A stretch of 28,157 bases of DNA from JBOFEH01 sp051650265 (GTDB lineage Bacteria; Bacillota; Clostridia; Lachnospirales; Cellulosilyticaceae), in assembly GCA_051650265.1 (NCBI GenBank), contig JBOFIR010000089.1, positions 1-28,157 of the forward strand. The letters run 5' to 3'. The notes under the pieces are model-generated. The model was not told the origin of the DNA and ran no database searches. It saw only the letters and a program-made list of their open reading frames with translations. Below are positions 1 through 8,897 of the stretch, in pieces. Within the stretch, counting starts at the first letter, position 1; the number at the start of each line of letters is the position of its first letter. The translations under genes and the position numbers were made by a program.

Positions 1-1215
1 GGTTGTGGTGAGATCAAGATCAATGAAGAAGAGAAATACTTTACACTTGCAGGCAATACATACAAAGAAGGGGACTATATCTCATTAGACGGTTCTACAG
101 GTAATATCTACGGTGTGGATGTTGCAACGGTTGAACCTGAGATTACAGGAGACTTCGAAACATTTATGGCATGGGCAGATAAGTGCCGTACATTAAAAGT
201 ACGTACAAATGCTGATACACCAAAAGATGCACAAAATGCAGTAAGATTTGGAGCAGAAGGTATCGGTCTTTGCCGTACAGAGCATATGTTCTTCGAAGAA
301 GATCGTATCATGAAAGTACGTAAGATGATCGTTGCTAAGAACGAAGCAGATAGAAGAGAAGCATTAGATGCACTTCTGCCACTTCAAAAAGGTGATTTTG
401 TAGGCATCTACGAAGCAATGGAAGAAAGACCAGTAACAGTACGTCTTCTTGACCCACCACTTCATGAATTCTTACCACACAGTGATGAGGATATTGCTGA
501 ACTTGCAAATGAAATGGGAATCACATTTGAAGAACTTAAAGCAACGGTTGCTTCATTACACGAGTTCAACCCAATGATGGGCCACCGTGGATGTCGTTTA
601 TCAGTATCTTATCCAGAAATCGCTGAAATGCAAGCAAGAGCAATCGTTGAAGCTGCACTTCAAGTGAAACAAGAAAAAGGATTTGATATCGTACCAGAAA
701 TCATGATCCCACTTGTAGGGGATAAGAAAGAGCTTAAATTCGTTAAAGATATCGTAGTAGCTGCAGCTGACAAAGCCATTGCAGAAGCTGGTATTGAGAT
801 GAAATACATGGTAGGTACTATGATTGAGGTACCACGTGCAGCTGTAATCGCTGATCAAATCGCGGAGGAAGCAGAGTTCTTCTCATTTGGTACAAATGAC
901 TTGACTCAAATGACATTTGGCTTCTCACGTGACGACGCTGGTAAGTTCTTAGAAGATTACTACAAAAAAGGTGTTTATGAGTCAGATCCATTCGCTCGCC
1001 TTGACCAAAACGGTGTTGGTCAACTTGTGAAGATGGCTGCTGATAAAGGCCGTGAAGCAAGACCAAACATTAAACTTGGTATTTGTGGTGAACATGGTGG
1101 GGATCCATCATCAATCGAATTCTGCCATAACGTAGGCTTAAACTACGTATCTTGTTCTCCATTCCGTGTACCAATTGCACGTCTTGCTGCTGCACAAGCT
1201 GCACTTCGCAAATAA
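1..1215 (+). CDS. ppdK: Pyruvate, phosphate dikinase, C-terminal part (5' end outside window)
   Basis: The reading frame is open from base 1 and ends at TAA 1213-1215, giving the last 404 residues of an enzyme that is normally about 875 residues long. The enzyme interconverts pyruvate, ATP and phosphate with PEP, AMP and pyrophosphate in the cytoplasm; many anaerobes use it in glycolysis. The window starts just after the swivelling phosphohistidine domain (its last strands include GCGEIKINEE). The rest is the PEP/pyruvate-binding barrel: the motif GLCRTEHMFFEEDR, the barrel strand EIMIPLVG, the motif FFSFGTNDLTQMTFG, and the catalytic cysteine loop GICGEHGGDPSSIEF near the end. A hairpin with a T-run follows, so this gene ends its transcription unit. 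Identity is clear; only the missing N-terminal ATP-grasp part cannot be inspected. Confidence 0.96.
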   Translation, partial: GCGEIKINEEEKYFTLAGNTYKEGDYISLDGSTGNIYGVDVATVEPEITGDFETFMAWADKCRTLKVRTNADTPKDAQNAVRFGAEGIGLCRTEHMFFEEDRIMKVRKMIVAKNEADRREALDALLPLQKGDFVGIYEAMEERPVTVRLLDPPLHEFLPHSDEDIAELANEMGITFEELKATVASLHEFNPMMGHRGCRLSVSYPEIAEMQARAIVEAALQVKQEKGFDIVPEIMIPLVGDKKELKFVKDIVVAAADKAIAEAGIEMKYMVGTMIEVPRAAVIADQIAEEAEFFSFGTNDLTQMTFGFSRDDAGKFLEDYYKKGVYESDPFARLDQNGVGQLVKMAADKGREARPNIKLGICGEHGGDPSSIEFCHNVGLNYVSCSPFRVPIARLAAAQAALRK

Positions 1216-1235
1216 GAATTTTATAGTCAAAAAGT

Positions 1236-1268
1236 ATACCCCTGCATATTGATGTGGGGGTATTTTTG
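1236..1268 (+). terminator. Rho-independent terminator of ppdK
   Basis: ATACCCC (1236-1242) pairs perfectly with GGGGTAT (1257-1263), followed by a run of T. It lies 21 bases after the ppdK stop codon. Confidence 0.8.
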
Positions 1269-1351
1269 TGTATAGCTACAAAAGATTATAAAAAAAGAGG
1301 ATATTTAAGGGTATTTGTCGTATTAATATAGGGTAGGTGGAGGTGAATCCT

Positions 1352-2069
1352 ATGTGTTATCGTTTAATGCAAGAATCACTAGAGAAGGAGCCTTTAAGTA
1401 CATATGCTATGCTTTCTTCTGAGTCCAAAGGACGTGTGTGTGAAGTGCGCACAGCTTTCCCAAGAGATCGGGATCGGATTCTTCATGCGAAAGTGTTTAG
1501 ACGATTAGCCCATAAGACTCAGGTGTTTATATCACCAGGAGGAGACCATTACAGAACGAGATTGACACATACTTTATAGGACAAAATTGTCCAATTAGCA
1601 GATAAAATCGCTTATATCAATCATAACATTGATGATGCCGTTCGCGGACGTATTTTACAGACCGAAGATTTGCCCTCCAAATGTGTGAATATACTTGGGC
1701 AGACAGCATCTCAGCGTATAAATACTTTGATTTTGGATATTATATCAGCGAGTGCACATCAAAATCAGATTCGTATGGGCGAAGAAATCAAGGCTGTTTT
1801 TTTAGATACGCGTCAGTTTTTATTTCAGAACGCGTATATTGGTTCTTTGGCAAAGTAGCAAGAAGATAAAGCCAAATATATGGGCAAACAGTTGTATGCC
1901 TACTATAATGGAGAACCCCAATCAGTTACCAACGAACTACGTTGTAGAATTAGAGGCAGGTAGAAGTAAGATGCAGACAGTATGTGACTACATTGTAGGT
2001 ATGACAGAGCGTTATGCTATCAATAAGTACTGTGAACTGTTTTTTCCTGCTTCGTGGAATATTTATTAA
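1352..2069 (+). pseudogene. dgt: Decayed deoxyguanosine triphosphate triphosphohydrolase (dGTPase)
   Basis: A start ATG at 1352 has a good ribosome binding site (GGTGGAGGTG). The N-terminal part reads like family members: GRVCEVRTAFPRDRDRI, then FRRLAHKTQVF and RTRLTHTL. A TAG at 1577-1579 interrupts the frame where the family has LE. The same frame then continues directly with KIVQLADKIAYINH, a motif that lies roughly 100 residues further on in intact proteins, so the HD metal-binding core (GHDLGHTPFGHAGE type) is missing. A second TAG sits at 1856-1858, and a one-base shift near 1907 moves the rest (ENPNQLPTNYVVELEAG, then DYIVGMTERYAI) into another frame. The C-terminus is otherwise recognisable to 2069. 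In many Clostridia an intact dgt precedes dnaG, which matches this position. With the catalytic core gone, no activity is expected. Confidence 0.93.
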
Positions 2070-2088
2070 TGAGAAAGAAGGAGAGTAG

Positions 2089-3852
2089 ATGTATTATCCA
2101 GAAAATGTTGTTGAGCAAATTCGTGAACAAAGTGATATCGTATCTGTAATCTCCGACTACACTCACCTCACCAAGAAGGGTAATTCCCACTTTGGGCTTT
2201 GTCCATTCCACAATGAGAAGACACCTTCTTTTTCTGTCAGCGATGACAAACAAATGTATTACTGTTTTGGTTGCGGGGCAGGGGGTAATGTCTTTACTTT
2301 TCTCATGCAAAAAGAAAATATGAATTTTGTAGAAGCACTCCAACATCTTGCTGACAAACTGCATATTGAATTGACGCCAGCTGAGATGTCACCAGAGCAA
2401 GAAAGATCCAAGGCCAGAAAAGAAAAGCTCCTTGAGATCCATAAGCTAGCAGCTAGATTCTTTTACTTTGCTCTAGGAAGTGGAGAGCATACTGAGGCAG
2501 TGACTTATCTCCAAGAAAGAGGACTAGACCAACAGGTTGTCAAACATTTTGGTATGGGGTATGCACCGGCGGAGTATAATGTATTATACAAGTATCTCAG
2601 AGGGCAAGGCTATGAGGATGATTTACTCCTTGAAAGTGGCCTTATTCTTAAAAGTAAAGAAAAGGGTGTACTTTACGACAGATTCTCAGACCGTATCATG
2701 TTCCCTATTTTTAACCTCAACAAAAAAGTGATTGCATTTGGTGGGCGGATTATCAAAAACGGTGAACCAAAGTATCTCAACTCACCAGAAAGTCCTTTGT
2801 TTGATAAAAGTCGTACACTCTATGGATTACATCTTGCAAGGGCAAGTGCGCATCCGTACTATATTCTTGTAGAAGGGTATATGGATGTGATTGCGATGCA
2901 TAGGGCAGGATTTACCCAAACAGTAGCCTCCTTAGGGACTGCATTTACAGTAGGGCATGCGAAACTTCTTAAACGCTATACCAATCAAGTAGTCATTCTC
3001 TATGATAGTGACGATGCGGGCGTGAAGGCTTCAATGAGAGCAATTCCAATCTTGAGAGCTGAGGGAATTCATACCAAAGTGCTTCACCTCAAAGCAGGTA
3101 AAGACCCTGATGAATTCTTGAAACAACATGGTGCAGATGAACTTCAGGGATTGCTTGAAAATGCACAAAGTGACACTTGGTTTAAGATTAGACGTCTTGA
3201 GACAGAGTTTAATATCAAAATACCAGAACAAAAAATCTTGTTTTTGCAAGAGACCGCACGTATTATAGGGGAGCTTGAAAGCAGCATAGAACAAAATGTA
3301 TATATGCGCGAGATTGCAACAACCTATCAAGTTGACTTTTTGGCACTTGAGGCAGAAGTGAAAAAATATTATAATAGTAAACTGTCTGTAAAAACTAACC
3401 AACCAACGCATCAATATACAACCGTCACCAAGAAGACGACTTCTTCTTTCCAGTCGAACTTCTTATCTGTAGTTTATCACTATCCTTATGTATTTCCATA
3501 CATTGAGTCTTACATAGACTACACCATGTTTGATGAGGGGTTATTGCAAGATTTAGCGAAGAATATTTTTGATTCAATTCGTCAAGGTACAGAGCTAAGC
3601 ATTGGGCACTTTAATACCGCTTATCCAGAAGTTGCTGATCAGCGTATTGTGTCAGAAGTGCTCATGTATAAAGACTCACGCTATGAAGATGAAGAATTGC
3701 TAAAGAAGATGCTGACCGAAACTATAAAACGCTTAAATGCTACTTACTTAGAGCAAAAATTGAAAACATCGACGGATATCCAAGAAGTATCAAATTTACT
3801 TTCTAAGAAAAAGGTAGTGGATGCACTGTATATTGAGTTTATAAATGGTTAG
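2089..3852 (+). CDS. dnaG: DNA primase
   Basis: This 587-residue protein has the usual length for bacterial primases, which make RNA primers at the replication fork and bind the DnaB/DnaC helicase through their C-terminus. The N-terminal CHC2 zinc finger is complete: C38, H41 (in CPFHNEKTPSF), C59 and C62 (YYCFGCGAGG). The middle holds the TOPRIM catalytic domain with EGYMD starting at residue 262 and the metal-binding DSDDAG starting at residue 306; FGGRII comes before it. The last 140 or so residues are helical and fit the helicase-binding domain. The start ATG 2089 has a strong ribosome binding site (AAGGAG). It lies 19 bases behind the dgt remnant and 28 bases before rpoD, the standard macromolecular synthesis operon arrangement. 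Confidence 0.97.
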   Translation: MYYPENVVEQIREQSDIVSVISDYTHLTKKGNSHFGLCPFHNEKTPSFSVSDDKQMYYCFGCGAGGNVFTFLMQKENMNFVEALQHLADKLHIELTPAEMSPEQERSKARKEKLLEIHKLAARFFYFALGSGEHTEAVTYLQERGLDQQVVKHFGMGYAPAEYNVLYKYLRGQGYEDDLLLESGLILKSKEKGVLYDRFSDRIMFPIFNLNKKVIAFGGRIIKNGEPKYLNSPESPLFDKSRTLYGLHLARASAHPYYILVEGYMDVIAMHRAGFTQTVASLGTAFTVGHAKLLKRYTNQVVILYDSDDAGVKASMRAIPILRAEGIHTKVLHLKAGKDPDEFLKQHGADELQGLLENAQSDTWFKIRRLETEFNIKIPEQKILFLQETARIIGELESSIEQNVYMREIATTYQVDFLALEAEVKKYYNSKLSVKTNQPTHQYTTVTKKTTSSFQSNFLSVVYHYPYVFPYIESYIDYTMFDEGLLQDLAKNIFDSIRQGTELSIGHFNTAYPEVADQRIVSEVLMYKDSRYEDEELLKKMLTETIKRLNATYLEQKLKTSTDIQEVSNLLSKKKVVDALYIEFING

Positions 3853-3880
3853 AATAGTAGACAGGAGAAAGGATTGATTA

Positions 3881-4969
3881 ATGGTGAAAGACGAGACGCA
3901 ACAACAAAAAGTGACTTTTAGAGCAAGACTAGAACAACTCCTTGCCTTAGCAAAGGATAAGAAAGGTGTACTTGAGCAAAGCGATATTACAGATGCCTTT
4001 GTAGACCTAGATATCGATCCAACTAAGATTGAGCAGATTTATGAGTATTTAGAAGCTCAAAGTATTGATATCATTGGCAATATCAATGATATTGATGAAG
4101 AAGAGGAAAATGAGATTGATTTTACTTTACCTGAAGGGATTAGTATAGATGACCCAGTAAGAATGTACCTTAAAGAAATTGGTAAGGTACCTTTATTGTC
4201 CGCAGACGATGAAATCAAGCTAGCACAACGTATGGAAGAAGGCGATCAAGAAGCTAAGAAAAAACTAGCAGAAGCCAACCTGAGACTCGTTGTAAGTATT
4301 GCAAAGCGTTATGTAGGTCGTGGGATGCTCTTCTTAGATTTAATCCAAGAAGGAAACTTAGGTCTAATCAAAGCTGTTGAGAAATTTGACTATCGTAAGG
4401 GCTATAAATTTAGTACTTATGCGACTTGGTGGATTAGACAAGCTATTACAAGAGCTATTGCTGACCAAGCAAGAACAATTCGTATTCCAGTACACATGGT
4501 GGAGACAATCAATAAATTGATGCGTGTTTCTAGACAGCTTCTTCAGGAACTTGGGCGTGACCCACAACCAGAAGAAATTGCAAAAGTGATGGATATGCCA
4601 GTGAGTAAAGTACGTGAGATTATGAAGATTTCACAAGAGCCTGTATCACTTGAGACGCCTATTGGTGAAGAGGAAGATAGCCACTTAGGAGACTTCATTC
4701 CAGATGACGATGTACCAGTACCAGCTGAGGCTGCAGCTTTTACACTCCTTAAAGAGCAGCTTATCGAAGTGCTTGATACTTTAACAGAGCGTGAGCAAAA
4801 AGTACTTCGCTTAAGATTTGGACTAGATGATGGTCGCGCGCGTACACTTGAAGAAGTAGGTAAAGAATTTAATGTTACACGTGAGCGTATCAGACAGATT
4901 GAAGCCAAGGCACTTAGAAAATTACGTCATCCAAGCCGTAGCAAAAAATTAAAAGATTACTTAGAGTAG
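3881..4969 (+). CDS. rpoD: RNA polymerase primary sigma factor (sigma-70/SigA)
   Basis: This 362-residue factor directs RNA polymerase to housekeeping promoters. Residues about 10-60 form region 1.1 and the acidic stretch DIDEEEENEIDF follows. Region 1.2 begins at DPVRMYLKEIGKVPLL. Region 2 is textbook: ANLRLVVSIAKRYVGRG, LIQEGNLGLIKAVEKFDY and the -10 reading helix FSTYATWWIRQAITRAI. Region 3 follows, and region 4.2 carries the -35 reading helix VTRERIRQIEAKALRKLR before the terminal SKKLKDYLE. The length fits the short SigA type of Bacillota. The start ATG 3881 has an AGGAGAAAGG site. The putative promoters seen in this window with TTGACA/TATAAT-like boxes and 16-18 base spacers are of the kind this protein reads. 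Confidence 0.98.
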   Translation: MVKDETQQQKVTFRARLEQLLALAKDKKGVLEQSDITDAFVDLDIDPTKIEQIYEYLEAQSIDIIGNINDIDEEEENEIDFTLPEGISIDDPVRMYLKEIGKVPLLSADDEIKLAQRMEEGDQEAKKKLAEANLRLVVSIAKRYVGRGMLFLDLIQEGNLGLIKAVEKFDYRKGYKFSTYATWWIRQAITRAIADQARTIRIPVHMVETINKLMRVSRQLLQELGRDPQPEEIAKVMDMPVSKVREIMKISQEPVSLETPIGEEEDSHLGDFIPDDDVPVPAEAAAFTLLKEQLIEVLDTLTEREQKVLRLRFGLDDGRARTLEEVGKEFNVTRERIRQIEAKALRKLRHPSRSKKLKDYLE

Positions 4970-4995
4970 GAGTTGATTTCATCAACTTCTATTTT
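4969..4995 (+). terminator. Weak hairpin after rpoD
   Basis: A 9-bp stem (AGTTGAT core, 4971-4977, with ATCAACT 4981-4987, extended by one G-C and one G-T pair) has a three-base loop and is followed by a loose T-rich stretch. It may be a weak terminator or attenuator between rpoD and trmK; the T-run is broken. Confidence 0.4.
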
Positions 4996-5043
4996 ATGTA
5001 TATGGCTAAACATACATTATTCAAGAGCTAGAGAGGTACGAGT

Positions 5044-5736
5044 ATGCAATTATCAAATAGACTATTCCATATGGCCAGATTGGTACAAAAAGGTGAGCGT
5101 GTTGTGGATGTGGGAACAGATCATGGATTTATCCCAATCTACCTGAGAACAGAAGGAATTTGTGACTACTGTATCGCAGGGGACATCAACAAGGGGCCGC
5201 TTGATAATGCTAGGAAACATATGGTGCAGTATAACATACAAGGGGTAGACCTAAGACTTGGCGGTGGGCTTAGTCAAGTTACTGTGGCAGATCAAATCAA
5301 TACGATCATTATTGGTGGTATGGGTGGTCCGCTTATAATAGATATTTTAAGAAATGATAAAGCAATTGTAAAGGGGGCAACTCGTCTCATTTTACAACCC
5401 CAGAATCATGTGGGTGATGTGCGTCGCTACCTCCACACCATAGGATTCAAGATATTAGAGGAATCTTTTATTGTGGATGATGGAAAATATTACACTATCC
5501 TCCATGCGGTGCCAGGTCATGAGGCTTATCAAGAAGACTATGAATATGAATATGGTAAACTTAATTTACTTAGTCCAAATGAGACATTCAGAGAGTGGAT
5601 GGTACACAAGGAAAAGGTATTTGGTGAAATCTTAGAAAAGCTAGAGGCAGTGGATACAGAGCAAACAAGAGAACGTAAAGAAAGCCTTAAAGCAGAGTAC
5701 GAAGTATTCAAGGAGGCGAAAGCATGCATACAGTAG
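5044..5736 (+). CDS. trmK: tRNA (adenine(22)-N(1))-methyltransferase TrmK
   Basis: This 230-residue class I methyltransferase of the TrmK/YqfN family adds a methyl group to N1 of adenine 22 in the D-loop of some tRNAs, using S-adenosylmethionine. The SAM-binding loop VVDVGTDHGFIP lies at residues 20-31. AGDINKGPLDNARKHM gives the acidic residue that holds the SAM ribose, and IIIGGMGGPLIIDIL is the family's glycine-rich catalytic segment. QPQNHVGDVRRYL follows. A helical C-terminal part (residues about 160-230, many E and K) fits the family's coiled tail. Start ATG 5044 has a GAGAGG site. The last 13 bases overlap the start of the Nif3 gene, indicating translational coupling; this rpoD-trmK-Nif3 order is common in Bacillota. 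Confidence 0.95.
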   Translation: MQLSNRLFHMARLVQKGERVVDVGTDHGFIPIYLRTEGICDYCIAGDINKGPLDNARKHMVQYNIQGVDLRLGGGLSQVTVADQINTIIIGGMGGPLIIDILRNDKAIVKGATRLILQPQNHVGDVRRYLHTIGFKILEESFIVDDGKYYTILHAVPGHEAYQEDYEYEYGKLNLLSPNETFREWMVHKEKVFGEILEKLEAVDTEQTRERKESLKAEYEVFKEAKACIQ

Positions 5737-6821
5737 GTGAACTCATCGGTGTACTTGAGCAAATCGCGCCACCTCATCTTGCAGAGGGCTGGGATAATGT
5801 AGGATTGATGATAGGGAGCCGTAAGGCTACGATCGCCAAAGTACTGTGTGCATTGGATCTAACAGCTGATGTGCTTGATGAAGCGATGAGCCAGGGTGTG
5901 GGATGCATCGTGACGCATCATCCCTTTTTATTTTCACCTCTCAAAAAGCTTGAGCTAGACACAACTCAAGGAGAGATGATCGCCAAGCTCATCAAGCATG
6001 ATATAGCAGTGTATAGTATGCATACTAATTTGGATACTGTAGCGGGGGGGATCAATGATGTGATCTGCAACAAGCTTGGGATTGATGGGGTGGAGACACT
6101 TCATGTATCCCAACGTGAGTTGTTATGGAAGCTGTGTGTATATGTGCCACAGACGCATGCAGAAGCAGTGAGAGAGGTGCTTATCGCATCCAATCACTAT
6201 TGTATTGGCAATTATACAGGATGTACTTTTACAAGTAGCGGTGAAGGAACATTTATGCCATTAGAAGGTGCAACACCTTTTATGGGTGAGATGAACCAGC
6301 TAGAGAAGGTGCCTGAAGTGAAGCTAGAGACTATTGTACGTAAGGGAGACCTGGCACAAGTGTTAAAAGCGGTGCAAAGTGTTCATCCTTATGAGGAAAT
6401 TGCATATGATGTATTTGAACTCCAAAATATTGCGCATACAGAAGGGTTTGGACGCTATGGTATGTGTGCGCCAATGACGCTAGAAACACTTGTTCAAAAA
6501 GTGAAAGCTGTATTTGGTATTGGCACTGTACGTGTAGTGGGGCGCTGTGAGAATCCTGTGACTCGTATCGCGCTTTGTTCAGGGAGTGGAAGCTCATTTC
6601 TTGCCGATGCTGCAAGGGTAGCGCAAGTATATATTACTGGAGATATGAAGTTTCATGAAGCACAAGAAGCGTTAGCGCGTGGATTGTGTGTGATTGATAT
6701 AGGACATTATGCATCAGAAAATGTGATGATGCCTGTACTAGCGCAGCGTATTGGCGTGCAGATGCCCAAACTGACTGTCATGACGTCAACTGTAGATGCA
6801 GAGGTGTTTAGAACAATTTAA
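5724..6821 (+). CDS. Nif3/YqfO-like dinuclear metal-centre protein
   Basis: This 365-residue member of the NIF3 (DUF34) family has a conserved fold with a two-metal site, but its physiological role is unsettled; it is often labelled GTP cyclohydrolase I type 2. The metal ligands are visible: the pair HH in IVTHHPFLF (residues about 65-73), the H and D in YSMHTNLDTVAGG, and the C-terminal H and E in DIGHYASENVM. Residues about 130-230 form the inserted PII/CutA-like domain (LCVYVPQTHAEAVREVL, then VHPYEEIAYDVFEL), which marks the long bacterial form. Start ATG 5724 is preceded by a perfect AGGAGG and lies inside the end of trmK. Sure of the family, unsure of the reaction. Confidence 0.93.
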   Translation: MHTVGELIGVLEQIAPPHLAEGWDNVGLMIGSRKATIAKVLCALDLTADVLDEAMSQGVGCIVTHHPFLFSPLKKLELDTTQGEMIAKLIKHDIAVYSMHTNLDTVAGGINDVICNKLGIDGVETLHVSQRELLWKLCVYVPQTHAEAVREVLIASNHYCIGNYTGCTFTSSGEGTFMPLEGATPFMGEMNQLEKVPEVKLETIVRKGDLAQVLKAVQSVHPYEEIAYDVFELQNIAHTEGFGRYGMCAPMTLETLVQKVKAVFGIGTVRVVGRCENPVTRIALCSGSGSSFLADAARVAQVYITGDMKFHEAQEALARGLCVIDIGHYASENVMMPVLAQRIGVQMPKLTVMTSTVDAEVFRTI

Positions 6822-6846
6822 TTAAGCACTGCGAGGGGGAATAAAG

Positions 6847-8505
6847 ATGAGTACACAATTTAAATTATATTTTAAAGATGGCCATGTACAAGAGGTGAGT
6901 TCTGGTACAACACTCTACGAAGTGGCTCAACAGTATCAAAATGGATTTAAAGCACCCATTACCTTAGCTAAGGTAGGTAGCCATTTTAAGGAACTGTATA
7001 TGCCTGTTACTGAAGATTTACATGATATAGTATTTTTGGATCTTTATGATAAAGATGCTATGCGTGTTTATCAAAGAACCACGACATTTCTGATGATTGT
7101 AGCAACCAAACAGTTATTCCCCCAAGCGTATGTGCGTGTCAACCACCACATAGCAGGTGGTTATTATTGTGAGTTTGAAGATGCTACATTTGATGTGACG
7201 GCACACCTTGGTGTGATTGAAGCGCAGATGCATGCACTGGTGGAGCGTGAACTAACAATCAGTAAAGATACGCTCCCAATAGATGAAGCAATGAAGTACT
7301 TCAAAGAAGCAGACATGCATGATAAAGAAGAACTCTTTAAGTATAGACGCACATCTACGATTAATGTCTATGAATTAGAGGGGATCAAGAACTATTTCTA
7401 TGGCTATATGGTGCCAAGTACCAAAGCGCTACAGATTTTTGCACTCAGACCTTATGAAAATGGCTTTATCTTACTTTTCCCAAGTGAGGTAGAGCCGACA
7501 GAACTCGTGAGGTTTGTCCCACAGCCTAAGTTATCTGAGGTTTTTAGAGAATCTGAGCGCTGGGCGCGGATTTTGGGTATAGATATGGTAGCAACACTAA
7601 ATGATACTATTGCACAAGGTCATTTGGATGACCTTGTACGCGTTTCAGAGGCACTTCATGAGAAGAAAATTGCGGAAATTGCAGACCGTATTACTAGTAG
7701 GCCGGAGACAAGGCTAGTGCTTATAGCAGGCCCCTCTTCTTCGGGTAAGACAACATTTGCCCATAGGTTATGTATTCAGTTACGTGTAAGTGGTCTAAAG
7801 CCACATGTGGTTTCTATTGATGACTACTTTGTCAATAGAGAGCATACCCCAAGAGATGAAAATGGGGGTTATAACTTTGAATGTCTTGAGGCAATTGATA
7901 CACAACTTTTCAATCAGCATATGAATGAGTTGATCTCGGGTAAGACTGTGCAGATTCCAAGTTTTAATTTTAAGAGTGGTCAGAGAGAGTATCATGGACA
8001 CTATGTGACACTGGGACCAGAAGATGTACTCGTGGTGGAAGGTATTCATGGACTCAATGAAAAGCTGAGCTATGCAGTGCCAAAGGAAAATAAGTTCAAA
8101 ATCTATGTAAGTTGCCTCACACAACTCAATGTAGATTGCCACAATCGTATCCCGACTACAGACACACGTCTGATTAGACGTATGGTCAGAGACAATGAGC
8201 ACAGAGGGATTGATCCAGAGCGTACACTAGAATTATGGCCATCGGTAAGAAGAGGCGAGAAACAAAATATTTTCCCATTCCAAGAAGAGGCTGATGTGAT
8301 GTTCAATACGGTACTCTTGTATGAATTGGCTGTTCTCAAGCAGAAGGCAGAGCCGTTACTCTTTAGAGTGAGCAGGCAGTCTCCTTGCTTTGGAGAGGCT
8401 AAAAGGCTTCTCAAATTCCTGGAGTATTTCCTTGCAGCTGAGACAACACAGATTCCTAATAACTCCATTATTCGTGAGTTTATTGGTGGTGGCTGCTTTC
8501 ACTAG
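6847..8505 (+). CDS. Nucleoside kinase (uridine kinase-like) with TGS and ThrRS-like domains
   Basis: This 552-residue protein has the three-part build of the clostridial nucleoside kinase family. Residues 1-65 are a TGS domain (FKLYFKDGHVQEVSSGTTL). Residues about 70-240 resemble the second additional domain of threonyl-tRNA synthetase (VNHHIAGGYYCEFED recalls the HxxxH segment). From residue 289 there is a P-loop kinase of the uridine kinase/phosphoribulokinase fold: LIAGPSSSGKTT with the lysine at about 301, SIDDYFVNREHTP, and VVEGIHGLNEKL. It probably phosphorylates a nucleoside; the substrate cannot be told from sequence. Start ATG 6847 has a GAGGGG site, 25 bases after the Nif3 gene. 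Its stop codon at 8503-8505 directly abuts the -35 box of the RNase P promoter. Confidence 0.9.
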   Translation: MSTQFKLYFKDGHVQEVSSGTTLYEVAQQYQNGFKAPITLAKVGSHFKELYMPVTEDLHDIVFLDLYDKDAMRVYQRTTTFLMIVATKQLFPQAYVRVNHHIAGGYYCEFEDATFDVTAHLGVIEAQMHALVERELTISKDTLPIDEAMKYFKEADMHDKEELFKYRRTSTINVYELEGIKNYFYGYMVPSTKALQIFALRPYENGFILLFPSEVEPTELVRFVPQPKLSEVFRESERWARILGIDMVATLNDTIAQGHLDDLVRVSEALHEKKIAEIADRITSRPETRLVLIAGPSSSGKTTFAHRLCIQLRVSGLKPHVVSIDDYFVNREHTPRDENGGYNFECLEAIDTQLFNQHMNELISGKTVQIPSFNFKSGQREYHGHYVTLGPEDVLVVEGIHGLNEKLSYAVPKENKFKIYVSCLTQLNVDCHNRIPTTDTRLIRRMVRDNEHRGIDPERTLELWPSVRRGEKQNIFPFQEEADVMFNTVLLYELAVLKQKAEPLLFRVSRQSPCFGEAKRLLKFLEYFLAAETTQIPNNSIIREFIGGGCFH

Positions 8506-8534
8506 TTGACATTTGTCAAAAAATGTGATATTGT
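8506..8534 (+). promoter_or_regulatory. Promoter of the RNase P RNA gene
   Basis: A perfect TTGACA (8506-8511) is followed by a 17-base spacer and TATTGT (8529-8534). The expected start at about 8541 coincides with the first base of the P1 helix. The -35 box begins at the base after the kinase stop codon. Confidence 0.75.
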
Positions 8535-8540
8535 AATGGT

Positions 8541-8896
8541 GTTGTAAGTAAGTCAGACAGTCGCACGTACAGTACCGAAAGGTCGTACTTGAGGAACGTC
8601 CGAGCTCCATAGAGCAGGGTGCTGGATAACCCCCAGTGGAGGCAACTCTAAGGATAGTGCAACAGAAATAAACCACCTATCCCCTATGGATAGGAAAGGG
8701 TGGAAAGGTGAGGTAAGAGCTCACCGTTCTTCAGGTGACTGAAGAAGCCATGTAAACCCCACCTGGAGCAAGACCGGAAAAAGACATATGTAGTTGCTCG
8801 CTACGTCTTAGGTAGGTCGCTAGAGTGTACTGGTAACAGTATGCGTAGATAGATGACTGTTTAATACAGAACTCGGCGTATAGACTTGGTTACAAC
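8541..8896 (+). ncRNA. rnpB: RNase P RNA (M1-type ribozyme)
   Basis: This is the catalytic RNA that removes 5' leaders from tRNA precursors. The P1 helix closes the molecule: GTTGTAA (8541-8547) with TTACAAC (8890-8896), then AAGTC (8550-8554) with GACTT (8883-8887). Conserved region I is present as GAGGAACGTCCGAGCTCC (8591-8608) and conserved region V as ACAGAACTCGGCGTA (8866-8880). The segment AGGGTGCTGGATAAC follows region I as in other bacterial RNase P RNAs. In the P4 helix, ACG of region I pairs with CGT of region V, with the usual U bulge kept; most bacteria have AAG with CTT. The length of about 356 bases is normal. Its own promoter lies just upstream and a strong hairpin just downstream. 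Confidence 0.95.
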
Positions 8897-8897
8897 C

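Noticed and set aside
601..1066. Minus-strand frames within ppdK
   Set aside because: They are shadows of the coding strand, without ribosome sites and with unlikely composition.
4543..4908. 121-codon minus-strand frame within rpoD
   Set aside because: Serine-rich product typical of an antisense frame over conserved sigma factor codons.
7795..8676. Minus-strand frames over the kinase and RNase P RNA genes
   Set aside because: They overlap firmly identified genes on the other strand and show no start signals.
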